Below, piece after piece: positions 1 through 12,363 of a stretch of 64,000 nt of DNA (positions are counted from its first letter, which is position 1; each line of letters begins with the position of its first letter). The stretch is taken from positions 45,520,026 through 45,584,025 of the forward strand of contig CM034240.1 of assembly GCA_019916065.1 (NCBI GenBank), given 5' to 3'. This stretch comes from Vitellaria paradoxa. Lineage: Eukaryota > Streptophyta > Magnoliopsida > Ericales > Sapotaceae. The notes below the pieces were generated by a model. The model was not told the DNA's origin and made no database searches. It saw only the letters and a list, made by a program, of their open reading frames with translations. Position numbers and translations under genes: made by a program.

Positions 1-1191
1 GTAAAAAAATTTACTGATGAAGAATTAGTTTATTTAAAAAACAATTAATTTTTCATTTATTCGTGATTTTATTATTTTCAAGTTTTTTACCATTATTAAT
101 TTTTTTAGAAATATATCAATAACATTCCTTAAAGATATCAATATAATAACAATAATAATAATAAATTTTAGTAAAAAGGTCAAATAAAACAAATAAAAAG
201 AAAGAAACAACTTCTACGGGCAAAACATGTGATATCACACCTTCCATGGGTACACAAATTATCCTAAAGCGTCGAACATTATCGGTCGAATATTTGAATT
301 AAAAGCACGTTAAGAGTGATAAAAATAAAATAAAATAAGATATAATAAAATAATTTATAAATTCGTAATTTATATAATAAAATAAAAAATTTTTAAAATT
401 TTTTAATATGTTTACTATTTTTCAGAGTATTTTGTCACCTCGTATAGAAACTTAATATATTTCTAGGCTCGAACATAACAAACCCATGCAATTTTTTAGC
501 AAAAGGATGCTGATTGCTTCGGAATCTCTCTCTCACGGCATACATGTACATATGCAAACACTGTAATCGGACCGCGCTGAGCACAGGTCAAAAGAATAAA
601 GATTAAACTAGACTAAATTAAAGAACAAAAAATAACGCAGAGCGTTCGAACCCATATCATCAACGCCTTTAGAATCCGGTTCAAATTTGAAAATGAACAT
701 TCCCCCCAGTTTTTAGCATATTTGATTAATCTGCCTAACCAAAAAATTATATATATATATATATATATATGTATTTAAAAAAAAAAGTAGTATCCGGAAA
801 GAGCAGGTAAAGATACAGCAAGATGCTGCAATGCCTGAATGAGTTTCATCGTGTCCAAGTGGATTTTCCCAGAGGAACATTCTAAAATGTTACGAGAAGT
901 AAAACTAAAAGTTAAACATATTTATTGGACACTCTACAGACATCTCCTCCTCAGGCAGTTTCTGCTCTCTCTTCTATCTCTTGCCTGTTCATTTTATATC
1001 TATTCCTGGGTGTCAAAAATCTGACTGGGACACATCTAAGCAATTTTTCAATAAGAGGAACAGAAACAAATTAAAGTTATATTAAAAAAAAAAAAATGAA
1101 TACATCCAACTCCATCTTCTCTCAAAATGAGATGGAAGAAACACAGTAATTCGGCTAAATAAAAGCTTACTGGCAACCAAAACAGACTTCA
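1..1191. other. AT-rich flank downstream of uS15m
   Basis: There is no convincing coding sequence. Bases about 308-425 resemble the short MITE family described at 34951 (a GTGATAAAAATAAAAT start and an AATTCGTAATT core). There is an (AT)n run near 748-770. The right-hand part, from about 780, is probably the 3' UTR of the minus-strand uS15m gene that ends at 1192. An AATAAA polyadenylation signal on the minus strand lies at 921-926, about 270 bases past the stop codon. Confidence 0.5.
921..926 (-). promoter_or_regulatory. Candidate poly(A) signal of uS15m
   Basis: Read on the minus strand this is AATAAA, about 270 nt downstream of the uS15m stop codon, a normal distance for a plant 3' UTR. 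In a sequence this AT-rich the hexamer also occurs by chance, so the call is tentative. Confidence 0.35.
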
Positions 1192-1339
1192 CTACATGCT
1201 CTTATAATCGGGGTTGTCCCTGAGACCAAGTTTAGAAAGAACAAGGGAGTACGAATCCCAGTCTGTTCTTCGTAGGTACTTCAATAACTTCTTCCTCTTT
1301 TGGACCATTGATTGAAGACCTTTCCGAGAATGGGTATCC

Positions 1340-1373
<34 letters not shown>

Positions 1374-4300
1374 TTACTACAATAAGCACCATGTAAACCA
1401 ATTGGCAACAGAAGAAAATTCGGATACGAAGCATGGTTAAGAAATTAGAACAAGAGGCAGAGGTGCCCAAGGGACTCGAGTTTAGAGTTTCATGATTGTA
1501 CACAACAACAGGGTCCAGTCCTACTTTAAAAGTCTTCCCTGAAGCATTGCATATACATGTACTTGTATTGCAACAACCACATTCACAAACAGTGTGAATG
1601 TGTCAACCACAAATCCACAACAAAATTCATTGTCTTGCATAAATATTAATTGGAAGTTCAGGGATTGTTCAAGTAAACATCAAGATACATCCATGAAAAT
1701 CTAAACATGGATATCAGAAAAGCAATTCATTGAAGGATTAGGGATGATTCACGCCAGTAGATGTAGAATTGATTAAGATTTTTTCTTTTTTTTTTCCCCC
1801 CAATATTTATATATGCAATGAAATTTTATTTTGTGGAAAGGAAGTACAAAACAGAGGACGACTAGTCCCCTGAAGCCTTAACTACAAAAACAGAGAAGAA
1901 AAAAAAAGGACAAAAAAAGGGAAAATGCTCCAAATTACGCGAAAATTGCTAACCAATTTCCTTGAATTACAAACAAAAGATGGACAACAAAAATCATTAA
2001 GTATAGAAACCCAAAAAGAAGTGAGGAAACTAATGCTCTCCCACATGCTGTTCTCGTCTTTCTACTTTTCCGTGAACACCCTAAAATTTCTTTATTTCCA
2101 AAATCACCCACGTAATAGAATGACCACTGCCCTACACAGGAATTTTGCACTCCTACTTCACCCAAAGCCCCAAAATTCCGTAACTAGCATCCCAATACAG
2201 GAGGAAAGGCCAGACCAAGCCATGATGACTAGAGAAAACAAACAAGTAGCCAGAGCGCCAGAGGTATGGGACAGTGAAGAAATAAATGTTCCAGAATTTC
2301 ACCACTACCTTTGTATAACATACCACTGGGGTGAAATAGCCATGGAATGCCTCCTGTGTTGAAGCATTTCACAAGTACTAAATTTCCTATCAGCCAAAGA
2401 CAAGCAAAAGCACTTGAATTTTGAGGGGCACTTTTGCTTTCCAAATCATTCGAGAGAGGAGAAAGGAAGCCAAGTTTGGATCATCAATGATTTTATTGAC
2501 AAAGATCTACCAAGAAAAGGCCCCAGATGAGCGAAGAAACCAGATTTTTCTATCTGCAACAGATTCCTCAAATGCACCCTGCCCAAGACAGAAGATAAGG
2601 CTGCAAATTTATGGATCTTTCTGTCATTGAGGTTTCAGATAAAATTAAAATTCTATGATATTAGAAGAGTCAAATTGGATGCTAGATAAGCAATTGGAAC
2701 ATTATGAAATCTAGACAGTTTATACCACCAGTACAGAGGAGGAAAAGAAATGCAAAGGGCTTCCTCTCCAGTCCCATTATCTTCCCCAAAATGAATTCTC
2801 TCCCCGTTCCCCAAATGAAGTTTGGTATTTTGAAACGAGGGTAGAAAGCTGGAAATATGTTTCCGGGTACGTTCACAATTTCAGAATCCCAACTGTTGGA
2901 ATGAATGCTATACTGACTCTAGATAACAATGTGCCAAATAGAGAGGAGAGGATCTAAACGGACTTGCCAAGTAAAGAAGCATTCCTAGCAAGAATGTTAC
3001 CAATCCCCAGCCCCTTTTATTCTTAGATTGAGATACAACCATCAAACTTATCATCTGATCTTTTCCACCATCATCAATACCTTCCAAAGGAAATTTCTCA
3101 TATATATATATATATATATATATTTATTTATCCTTTAAGCAAAACCAAACAGGATTAATTATCAAAAATAAATAAATAAATGCAACACCAACCAGGATTC
3201 TCTGGAGGGAGATGACGTAAATAGGGATGTTCGAAAGCACAGATTAAACTAGGGTCAATCTACCCTCTTTAGACATAGAAGTTTCCTTCCAACCATCTAG
3301 TCTCTTACCAATTTTGTCTATCAGAGGAGTCCAAAATTGTCTGGACTTGGAATTGCTTCCTAAATAGAGTCCTAACTATTTTAAAGGCCATAAGATTTGC
3401 AAAATGAACCAACTTACCACAGCAGAGTCCTTTATTTTTTTTTTTTTTTTGTGGGTAAGTTATCAGCCAATAATTGAGCTTATATTTATAGGAAGAATTT
3501 CAGGTTGTGGAAATTATCATCCTGTCCACACACACACACACATTCATAATGGTATCGTCATCGATGCTAGGAAACAAGAACTTGCTCACCCCCCACCTCA
3601 TTAATAAACACGAAAGCTACAACTCTATTCACTAAATTTCTCAAAATGTCGCAACCAAAATGAACAAGAACAAAGATATATGGTCCCCTCGCCTAAGGCC
3701 CCTAGAAGCACGAGACATTTGACCTGGCTTGCCATTGATAATAATAGAAAAATTCACAGATAATAGGCATCCACTGAGCCATTTTCTCCGTTTGGAGCCA
3801 AAACCTTCCATTTCTACTCAAAGTTGTTTGATAGGATAGCAAATGGAAAAAGAAGGAGAAATTTGATAAATGAGTTGATCTATGAAAATGGAGATACTCT
3901 CAAAGAGGAAAATAAGATTGTGGAAGCAAATTTTCTATTTCCTCTAATCTCTACTCCTCAAAGTGCACCCATAGACCAATATTAGACAGTTTAAGCCAGG
4001 ATCCAATTAAGGAAGTAGCAGCTCAAAGGTTAAAAGTATCCTACTATTTTCTTAGGAGGGTTTGCTGTGCAGTCTTTGAGCAATAGTTGTGACAAATACC
4101 CTGGTTCAAAAGGTTTCCTTTTAGCGTTGTTTCAGGATTGCTAGGATACCATTTAGTTGGACTTAATGAAGGTTTTGAAGAGTTCATTAGGAATTGAGTG
4201 GCTAACAAATGCACAAACACTTCTCCATATGTCTAATCCCAAGAAAGAGAAATCTTTAAATATTCAAGATTTTAGACTAATTAATTTGGTGACTTCCTTG

Positions 4301-7300
4301 TATAAGATTTTATCTAGTCTTGGCTAGTAGATTTATTGGAGTCTCAAATACGATTGTGCCTAGAATTGAGAGTGCATTTTTAGAGAATCAAGTTGTTTCC
4401 ATACAAAGGGTGTCTCGACCTTTTGGTGGGCCTGATCCCCTGAAGTTTCCTCATCCATTCCATTAGAACCAAGAACCACGTAATGTTAAGGTGTCCCCAC
4501 CTTCTGGTGGGACTAATGCCCTAAAGTTCCCCATCCAAGTAGAAAGCATGAAATATTTGTGTTCGAAGTGGATATTGAAAAGGCATTTGAAGTGGTGGTT
4601 CCTTGATTTTGTATCCCTTTCCTTCAACCACTTTACCTTGTCCTTTTGGGACCAGAGGATCTTCTATTTCAAAATGATTTCTTCAAATTTATTCCTTAAA
4701 TTAATTCATTACCTCAAATTTCCATCTAATCCTTCACCCATGTCCCTTTAATCAAGTTCATCCAATCTATTCAAAATTCTGTTTTTCTCTTCCTTGACGT
4801 CACAAAAAACCTCTTTATTCCACAATTTAATTTTATTATTTACTGCTCCAATCTTTTCATAAACCTAAAACCCCTCACTAATTCACATCCCTTGCCCAAG
4901 GAGGCCCCCACGACCTTAAAAAACTGGAGAAATGATCCATGCTCAGCCACATATTCTCAAATCTAAAAAGATTAGGACACCAAACAAAAGGGACAACCAG
5001 CAGTCTGGAAGCATCTTCTCCCATCCCAACCCTGCAAAAACAAAAACATGTCCAGCCAATTGCTGACCACATTCACCCAAAAGTTGGAGCAGGTAAATCT
5101 AATATTGGCTAAAGGTAGGTCAATTAGGCCACTATCCCTAATAGATGTACCAAACTCCCTTTTGCTCCTAGTCATTTTACCTCCCCCGAAGTTTTTAGAG
5201 ATTAACCTGGTGACATTGAAGTCCTCTCTTATAATTAACTAGGATATTTGCACAAGCAAAATGTTTGCATGCATATCTAAGGAAGAAAATTCCAACAAAT
5301 TATAATTTAAACTAAGCAAGAGATTTAAATATTGACTTCTGTCGGGGTAAGGTTAACCTGGAGGGGTTAAGCCTTTTGGGAATTATACTGACAATCAACA
5401 ACGGTGGAATCACCGGAGTTTAGCTGAGGGATGAGTCAGAGCAATCTGGAACGAGAGAGAGAGAGAGAGAGAGTATAGTATTTGAGGGTGATAAGATAGC
5501 GAAAATTCCCTAGGGATAGACCCCCCTCCCAGAGGAGGAGGATTTATATATAAGTGGGGGAGAGAATCCTTTTAGGCGGGAGTTCGGGCTTTGTATCCGT
5601 TAGGGAATATTTAGCCTTAACCTAGTACGCCACAGAAGATAAGGATTCCCCGCTTGATTCTCTCTCTAGATTGGTTGGGTGAATCCCAACAGTCCCCTCA
5701 TTCCAGCCTCCAATCCGCTGAATTCCCGACGATTCCGTGAGCTGTTAATCTATTAGAGAAATCTTCAGACCGTGTTTCAAGTCCAAAAAATAAACTATCC
5801 CGTGAAAATGGCATTTTTGCGACAATGCTATTACGCATTTAAATGACCACGCCCACGGCTAAGTGGCAACACCTAACATATATAGTTACGCTGCGGAAGA
5901 GGGAATGGAGAAGGGTAGGTCTGAACCTTCCGACCGCTGCCTAGGTACCCACAACTTCTAATGGGAACAAAACATCCTGCAATGACAACTTTACCATGCA
6001 AAGCTACCATTGGTTTCATTGATCCTATGACTTCATATTTAGTGCTGATTTTCAAACTTGAAAGAACAAATGAACAAGTTACGTGCACAACATATTCAAA
6101 ATACTTTATAATACTTAGCTAGTTAATGTGTGTTTTGATCACCAAAGGCCTAGAGCTCTTTCTTTGTGAAGCAATTTTAATTCATTTTTTGCTAAAACTC
6201 TTTACCAGAAATCAATGGATCAAAAATCAACACCAAATTGTCCTAAATAATGAAACATCTGTGTTCCAGCAATGAATATCATTTCTAGATAAACATACAA
6301 TTAAAAAGTCTAAGATAGCAACGATGCTACAGCATGATCAATAACTGGAGCATAGAGAAGTGATCCTTTTTTTTTTTGGTTTGGAGGGGGTGGGGATGAT
6401 TGACTTAGAGAATAGATCCATGTAGTCACCTTCTTGTGTAAAACTGTTGACAGGTGTTTGATCTTTGTTGTCAGCTGCGCCACTGCCAAAACAAGAGGTG
6501 AGGAATGATTATTCAATACAATCCCATTGCAAACAGGTATTGACATTTGACACAAAATAACATTACAACTAAATGTTACAATCCACTAAGCCTTTGTTTG
6601 AGAAAGTGGGAGAGGAAGAGAATGGAACGAAACTAAAGTAAGTGAGAGAAGAAAGAGAAGGGAAATTAATTATTTTTCTTGTTTGAGACTGAAGGGAAAG
6701 GGAAAAAGAATGAAGGATCAGGTAAAGCATATGGTTAAAAATACCATAATGCCCTTTAAAGTATATTTATTCATGATGAACATTTGTGAAAATAACGAAA
6801 AATACAAAGGACAAGATAGAGAAAACATAATTTAATGCCCTTTTACACCCATTACACCCCAAATTGGAGGTAAAAGAAAACTTGGTTAATAGAGATGAAT
6901 GGGTCACCTCCATTCCCTTTCATTCATCTCATCCCAAACAAGGTAAATCTTTTCACCCTTTCTCATTCCCTTGCCCTCCCCTTCTCTCAAACAAAAGCTA
7001 AAGGAGTTTCCTACAAAATAATTTAAATTCATGATCACAGATTTTCCCCCGAGTTTTATGCTCTCCAAGATGTATCATCCCTCTCTTGATTGATCATTTC
7101 AATTTTCTACAGCTTTGGACTTAAAGAATTATGAAGTTTTGAGATCCATTGCAATATGCAGCTATACATGACCTACCAAGCGACAATGATATGTTTGGAT
7201 TTTCTAGTTTTCAACCAACCAGTCCAGCCTGGGCCAAAGAACGATCAATAGACAAATGGAACTTCCATATATAGGAAATCAATGTTTCACATATGCAACA

Positions 7301-10300
7301 ACCAAAGTCAACTCAATAAAGCCTTGGCCCCAAACTGGTTGAAGCTGGCTACAATACAACTCACTCATGCAATAAATGCAAAAGAAAATTTCATGAATCC
7401 CCACTTAAAAAATGAAAAAGCGTCCACATGAAAAGTAACTTCAACTTTACAAGAATTGATTGTTTGGGGCTATGGTGGGGTTTAACGCACTAAGCAATGA
7501 GCTATATCTAATCATTCCACAGAAAATTCAAATTTAGAATGCTTTACCTTGAACACGAGCAGATCCACAATCAGACTCTGACATTTTGAATTCATCTCTG
7601 ACTTTTTGAAGCTCAAGTTTCAGTTTTTCTGAAGATGACATGTTATCTGGATGGAAATACTGTGCAAAAAACAAGATTAAAAATTGAAACCCCTAAATGG
7701 AAAAGGTCAACAATTTCATATAAATATAACTGATAAATAGGGATTGAATACAGTGTGCTTCCTTCCACTTTTTCAAATAAAAAAATTCTTGAAAGATGGC
7801 AAGGAAGGATTTCAGGAATCTGAATTTGCATCTATACTTTTCAATAGCAGTATGAGGCTGAAACTGAAAGAGCAAGCCATACCATACAGATATTATTTAA
7901 GGAGGATTACTTGGCAAAGAATAAAATAGGAAACACCGAATGCAGACATGAAGTTGGAGTCCAAGGAATTTTCTAGCTAACAACAACAAACGAAGGATAA
8001 TAAAATTAATAATAGAAGACAAAAGCATTACTTGCCTTTTCAACTAAGTGCTCCTTTGGTGCTGACAGCATAAAGTCTGGAGTTCCACCAAGCTGATGCA
8101 GGACCTCAAGTCTCTGAACTGTAAAACGAATCTGCTTAAATATATTATGTGAAAATCTGCACCTTAGAAAATATTAGCATTTGTGCCAATGTACATTGCG
8201 AAATTAGGAGATAACAGTGGTCCAAATTCAATATAACTAAAAGCATAAAGATTCATTAAAATTAACCTTTTGAATGGATGCATAAATTAATGAAACGTAG
8301 CTTTTGGTTGAAGGGGAATCTAAAAAGCTTTGCACTCTGGCCATTTGTCATGGTCATCTAAATAAAAACAATTGTAGAAGCAAGAAAGTATATTTCAACT
8401 AAAAATCCCACAACTGGTACAGACATGTGAAAAAACATAGGTATTTTCTTAGTTACCATGCTTAGTTATGTCTCCATTGCTTAAACTCATAATAATCAGA
8501 AGAATTTCCTCTTTTTACAACAATATAATGGGACTCAAAACTCAAGTTCCCCGATTAGGAGCTTAAGACACTAGGGCACTCCCCAAGGGAACACAAAAAT
8601 TGTGCACAGGTGATAATAAATCCACTAAGAAGCCCATGATTGGTGAAAAACTATGCAACACCATGTCTTTTCCCAGTTTACCATTGCATTAAACTTTCAA
8701 TTAAAAATAAAAACTCACAATAGTATATTTCAAGAGAGTGACCTCTCTGAACTGAAACCACATAAAGATGGAAGATCATAAAAAGTTCTTCTACATCCAT
8801 ATTGCAGTCGTTATAACTTATAGAGGACCTGGCATTACAAAACTTTAACAAAAAGATCTGCCTACATATCATGAAGATTTGTGAAGAATGGATTACTTAA
8901 ATATAGAGATTTATAAATCAGTAGCACCAAACTGCTGCTGAACATCAGTCTTTAAGTGAAGATGGGGAATGACTGAGAGAATCAGCATGCAGATTTGCAA
9001 ACCTAGATCAATATGCTCAAAACTACAGTTATCATGATAATGCAATTCACAAATCCAATGTTATTCAAAGAAAAATGAAAGATAACAAAAAAGAGTATGG
9101 TAAGCCCTATTGTCAGGTTTTTAGACCATGATCATTCTGAGAATCAAGCAATAGCAATTTGACAACGCAGAGGGCCAGAATTGCACTGCCACTTGCAATT
9201 GCAATTTCAAGAAAGTAACAAATGTCACGCAGACGGCCAGAATTGCACTGCCGCTTGCAATTGCAGTTTCAAGAAAGTAACAAATGTTAGTAGCAATCAA
9301 TTGTAATTCAACTTTACAGAATTTTAGCTGGCTAAATTTTTGGATGGAACTTCAATGAAACTACAAAATTAGAGGAACAAACATTTCAATGGTATGGAAT
9401 GATCATGGTGAATTGCAGAAAGCCAAAGTCTCTGCTTTTAAGAAGAAAAAAAAAATTAAGGAATACCCAGAAAAAGAAAATACTTGATTAAATTAGCAAA
9501 AACTTGGACAGTTAACCAAATTCTAAAATTTAAGAAGTCCAATTGGACTGAAAATGCACTTACTTGTTTGTTTCTTTGACTTCTCAGCCTCTAAAGTCTG
9601 CAGCTTGACTAGGCTATCCCTCAAATCCTTGAAAGTAACACCACCAATCCTCGACTCTGTTTCCTTCTCCTCCATCTCTCTCAACTTAATCAACCTCTCA
9701 TTTAATTCGTCCAACGAAAACCAGTTCTCTCTCTTAGCCTCCGGCCTCAACTTCCTCAACTTCTGCCCTAACTCCCCGTAACTATACATTTTCACAAATT
9801 CCGTCTTCAAAGCCGGTGACTCTGCCTCTTGCTTCCTTTTCATCTCATTCTTAAACACCGACTCCGGAAGCTTATCGGATCCCCCAATCACAAACGTCGA
9901 GTCCCTCGCATTCGGATCAACAGGCCTCAACTTCAAACTTTCCTTGAACTTCGAAAGCGACATTGGATCATTATTGACGACTTGATTCTTCGAGGCGTTG
10001 GCTCGGAGCTGCCGCAAGCTCTCACGAATGGCATCAAACGACAGCCTACCGCCTTTACTCGCTTCATTGCTGGAACCCTCGCCTTTCGAGATGACGTTTC
10101 GCTTGTAAAGCTCCTGAAAGGAGATAGGCTGCGACGGAGCCACCGAAGTTGACTTGTTCTCCGGGTTCGGTACAGCGGAGCGGCGTCGGAACTCGGAGAG
10201 ATTCTTGCGGATTTCTTCCAGAGAAGCAACCTTTGAAGAGGTTTGGGCGGGGGCGGGGACGGTAGTGGAGGAGAAAGAAAACGGCTTGCGAGGTCGTTGC

Positions 10301-10518
10301 TGTGGAATATTATGTTTAAGACTGGCCTTGACGTCGCTGAAATACGAAGAGAAGGAAGGCTCCGATTGTGTCGGCGACGGTGACGAAGAGGCGTTGTTTT
10401 GGTCCTCGACATCAGGACCTGAAGCCGAAGACGATGAGAAGAAGTGAATGAAACTAGGGTTTCGAATTGTTCTTGTGTGTTTGGGCCTGAGCTGAAGAGA
10501 TATAGCTGTTGCCGCCAT
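1192..10518 (-). CDS. Mitochondrial small-subunit ribosomal protein uS15m (S15 family), complete five-exon gene
   Basis: Nuclear gene for a mitochondrial ribosomal protein of the S15 family, which binds small-subunit rRNA. Exons on the minus strand are 9564-10518, 8036-8118, 7548-7659, 6430-6482 and 1192-1338. Together they make 1350 nt, that is 449 residues plus stop, with every junction in frame. The S15 domain is the C-terminal ~90 residues, recognised by HPDNMSS, KMSESDCGSARVQ, VAQLTTKIKHLSTVLHKK and LLKYLRRTDWDSYSLVLSKL. The N-terminus (MAATAISLQL..., Arg/Ser-rich, no acids for ~34 residues) looks like a mitochondrial presequence. Residues ~55-318 form a long extension with repeated degenerate units of the kind SFDAIRESLRQLR, as in plant S15/NS1-like proteins (from memory, AT1G80620 and AT1G15810). 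Intron 2 starts with GC instead of GT. Intron 4 is 5.1 kb and full of LINE debris. The start is the first ATG and gives the presequence. S15 identity is near certain; mitochondrial location is inferred. Confidence 0.93.
1339..1372 (-). promoter_or_regulatory. 3' splice site of uS15m intron 4 with an unusually long oligo-T tract
   Basis: On the minus strand about 30 consecutive Ts run directly into the acceptor (TTTATAG) of the last exon. It acts as the polypyrimidine tract for a 5.1-kb intron. Such a homopolymer is prone to length change and assembly error, but it lies outside the coding frame. Confidence 0.7.
1778..3850 (-). mobile_element. Decayed L1-type LINE (reverse transcriptase to 3' end) inside uS15m intron 4
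   Basis: Reading leftwards on the minus strand, pieces of a non-LTR retrotransposon ORF2 occur in the expected order. Near 3800-3690 is an RT segment with FGSKRRKWLSGCL, INGKPGQM and RGLRRGD. Near 3370-3200 is the post-RT piece KIGKRLDGWKETSMSKEGRL. Near 2880-2760 is GTGREFILGK. Near 2310-2240 is a zf-RVT tail, HLFLHCPIPLALW. An A-rich tract (minus strand) at about 1778-1795 would be the poly(A) end. Stops and frameshifts occur throughout, so it is not functional. It shares transcriptional orientation with the host gene. Confidence 0.75.
3841..4640 (+). mobile_element. Second LINE ORF2 fragment, opposite orientation
   Basis: On the plus strand, translated pieces of the region just upstream of and within a LINE reverse transcriptase appear in order. 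LINELIYENGDTLKEENKIV is near 3860-3920, NPKKEKSLNIQDFRLINLV near 4225-4290, a SLYKIL-like piece near 4300, ESAFLENQV near 4365, and VFEVDIEKAFE near 4560. It abuts the oppositely oriented LINE at 1778-3850, so the two are convergent fragments rather than one element. Two related ~40-base stretches starting near 4407 and 4490 interrupt the RT reading. It contains stops and is a relic. Confidence 0.65.
4641..5339. other. Intronic sequence, unassigned
   Basis: Moderately AT-rich part of uS15m intron 4. I recognise no domain in the short open frames and no clear repeat boundary. Probably further retroelement debris. Confidence 0.4.
5340..5691 (+). mobile_element. Possible solo LTR in uS15m intron 4
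   Basis: The segment starts TGTCGGGG and ends CCCAACA, a TG...CA boundary with near-matching inverted ends. It is clearly more GC-rich than its surroundings. It holds a (GA)n run at about 5453-5475 and a TATA-like TATATATAAG near 5549 with a GGGGGAGAG tract after it, as in an LTR promoter. I see no primer binding site after it and no clear 5-bp target duplication, so solo LTR is an inference. Confidence 0.4.
5692..6429. other. Remainder of uS15m intron 4 next to exon 4
   Basis: No coding exon was found. The donor of intron 4 (AAG followed by GTGACT) lies at 6429. A GC-richer stretch at 5845-5950 is not recognised. Confidence 0.4.
6590..6998. mobile_element. Tourist-like MITE (~410 bp) in uS15m intron 3
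   Basis: The ends are inverted copies: left GCCTTTGTTTGAGA, right (reverse complement) GCTTTTGTTTGAGAG, followed by matching GGGAGAGG / GGGGAGG tracts. The trinucleotide TAA flanks both sides (6587-6589 and 6999-7001), as expected for PIF/Harbinger-derived MITEs. It has no coding capacity. It lies outside the large duplication, so no paralogous empty site is available. Confidence 0.65.
9165..9288. repeat. 62-bp tandem duplication in uS15m intron 1
   Basis: Two near-identical 62-bp copies (starting ACGCAGAGGGCCAG and ACGCAGACGGCCAG) lie side by side. Unit B has only one copy (about 29783-29847), so this small duplication arose after the large one, or one copy was lost in B. Confidence 0.8.
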
Positions 10519-10760
10519 TGGCGAGCTGAGTGAGGTTTATGGGGAACCCTAGAATTTTCAGAAACCGTATATCCAACGGCCTCGAGACTGGAGCGGAATG
10601 ATCCCCATTCCCATTCACTGTTACTGTGTTAGCGGGTTACTTTTCGGGTTCAGTCAAATGCCCAATTTCAGGCTCGGAAACCGACGCAGATCCACTGGAT
10701 GCATCATTTTGTTGATGGAATTGGGCCAAAGCCTAGCCAAGAGAAAATGGCTAAGAGCCA
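10519..10760 (-). promoter_or_regulatory. uS15m promoter region with telo-box-like and site II motifs
   Basis: Just upstream of the ATG the minus strand carries CTAGGGTT (telo-box-like) about 35 nt before the start. A TGGGCC site II element lies at 10722-10727, with a TGGGCA variant near 10660. Telo boxes and TGGGCY site II elements are known features of plant ribosomal-protein and mitochondrial-protein promoters. The motifs are directly visible; the function is inferred. Confidence 0.45.
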
Positions 10761-10849
10761 GAAATGACATCCTACGGCTGGAAATGAGACGGATCCAATG
10801 TTGGTTTGTCCGAGTTCGGCTCGAATCATCAAATGAGATTCGGGTTTAA

Positions 10850-12363
10850 ATTTTTGTAGCAGCTCGAACTCAGTTCCATAAAAACTAATTTAAATTCAAA
10901 ATCAGTTTTTAAATAATTCAATTAATTAAAATATATTATTATTTTAGACTTCGTTTGAGATCGATTAGCCAAAGTTAACTTTTGTTTACTCACTTTTTTT
11001 TTTTAAATAATCAAAATTACTCTCTTATATTTTAAGTTTTTGTTTAAACAATTAAGGATAAATATGTTAAATTAATAAAAAATTAAAAATTAATTACTAA
11101 AAAATTAGTTTATTTTCTTTTCCAAAAACATATACACACACACAAAACTTTTTCTATCCCAAACTAAGACTTAGTCTAAAATATCATAAATCAAAATGAA
11201 TAGCTCAGTTAAATTAGAATGACATCTCTACTAAACTAAAATAATATTTTTTTGATCAAAAATATTATAAAATATATATTATTTATCGAACTTGTAAGTT
11301 TTTGAACTAAGTTTTTTTTTCATGCTTGAACTTAAATTTTAAACAAATCAAAACTCGAGTTTAAAATCAACTCATTAAAATCAGAAATTAAAATTTCTTA
11401 TAATTAGTAGGTCCATAGTTTCAAAAATTTTGAAACACTAACAATATTTGAAATTTATATTTTGTAATAGGTAGATCTAACACTAATTTACTAGACAATG
11501 AGGATTTACTTTTATAGATAAATGCTAGCATATTAGATTTATTATTATTTTTGTCATTATTAATGTCATTTTTCAAAATATATTTATATATACTAGAATG
11601 ATATGTTAATAGTATTTTTTTAGTAAGTTATTATTTTAATATATTTCTTTTTTCAAAATAATTAGTTATAGGAAAGGTTGGAAATGAGTAACATCAAAAT
11701 TGAATTACTCAAATTTTGTTTGAAAATCTTATCGAATTTGAACATGCGGTCAAATTTTAATTGTTAAACTTATGAATGGAATAGAGCTCAAATAACTTAA
11801 TTATTTCACATAAATTTGAACTTGTTGAACCAAACTCAAATTGAATTTAAAACTAAAAAAATAAAAGAAAATTTTGTGTTTGAGAAGGAAAAGGGTAACT
11901 TTTTTTAGCTAACTTTTTAATTTTTGTTAATTTAACATTTTAAAAGAAGATTAAAATCTAATAGGATAAATTTAGCCATTTTACGAATAAACAAATGAGC
12001 CAATTAGCCTAACTTGCCAAACGGTACTTAAGGTTCTCAAACTTAAAACTCAAAATGTAGGAAAAAATAAATAAAATGAAAAAAAATTAGAGTAAGAATT
12101 ATAAACAGTGTAAGGTTGTTCACGATTATTTTTTTAATACTTTTATCTTTTCTATAATAGAAAGGAATAAGTGAAAAATAAGTTTCAATCAACATTTCTA
12201 CTCACCATTTATTTTAGAAAATCTCTACCGTAACACTTTCAATGTAAAAAAAGTATTATAGTATTTTTCACTTTAGAGAATTATTTTGACAAATTAACGT
12301 ATGGTGATTATTAATAAATAGTTCTTAAAATAAAAAAATTTAAATAATTCCTAAGCTCATTAA
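10850..12363. other. AT-rich intergenic DNA shared with unit B
   Basis: No gene seen. It aligns by eye with 31560-33060, including A/T-rich tracts and a CACACACA-containing stretch near 11140. It is ordinary duplicated intergenic sequence. Confidence 0.5.

Noticed and set aside
839..1024. 61-residue hydrophobic peptide gene
   Set aside because: It lies in the probable 3' UTR of uS15m on the opposite strand, with no supporting features.
3404..3604. Small open frame with a (CA)n-coded His/Thr run
   Set aside because: It overlaps a minus-strand LINE relic and a CA microsatellite; no family resemblance.
9829..10447. Open frames on the plus strand opposite uS15m exon 1
   Set aside because: Antisense shadows of the real exon; the minus-strand frame carries the presequence and joins in phase to the S15 exons.
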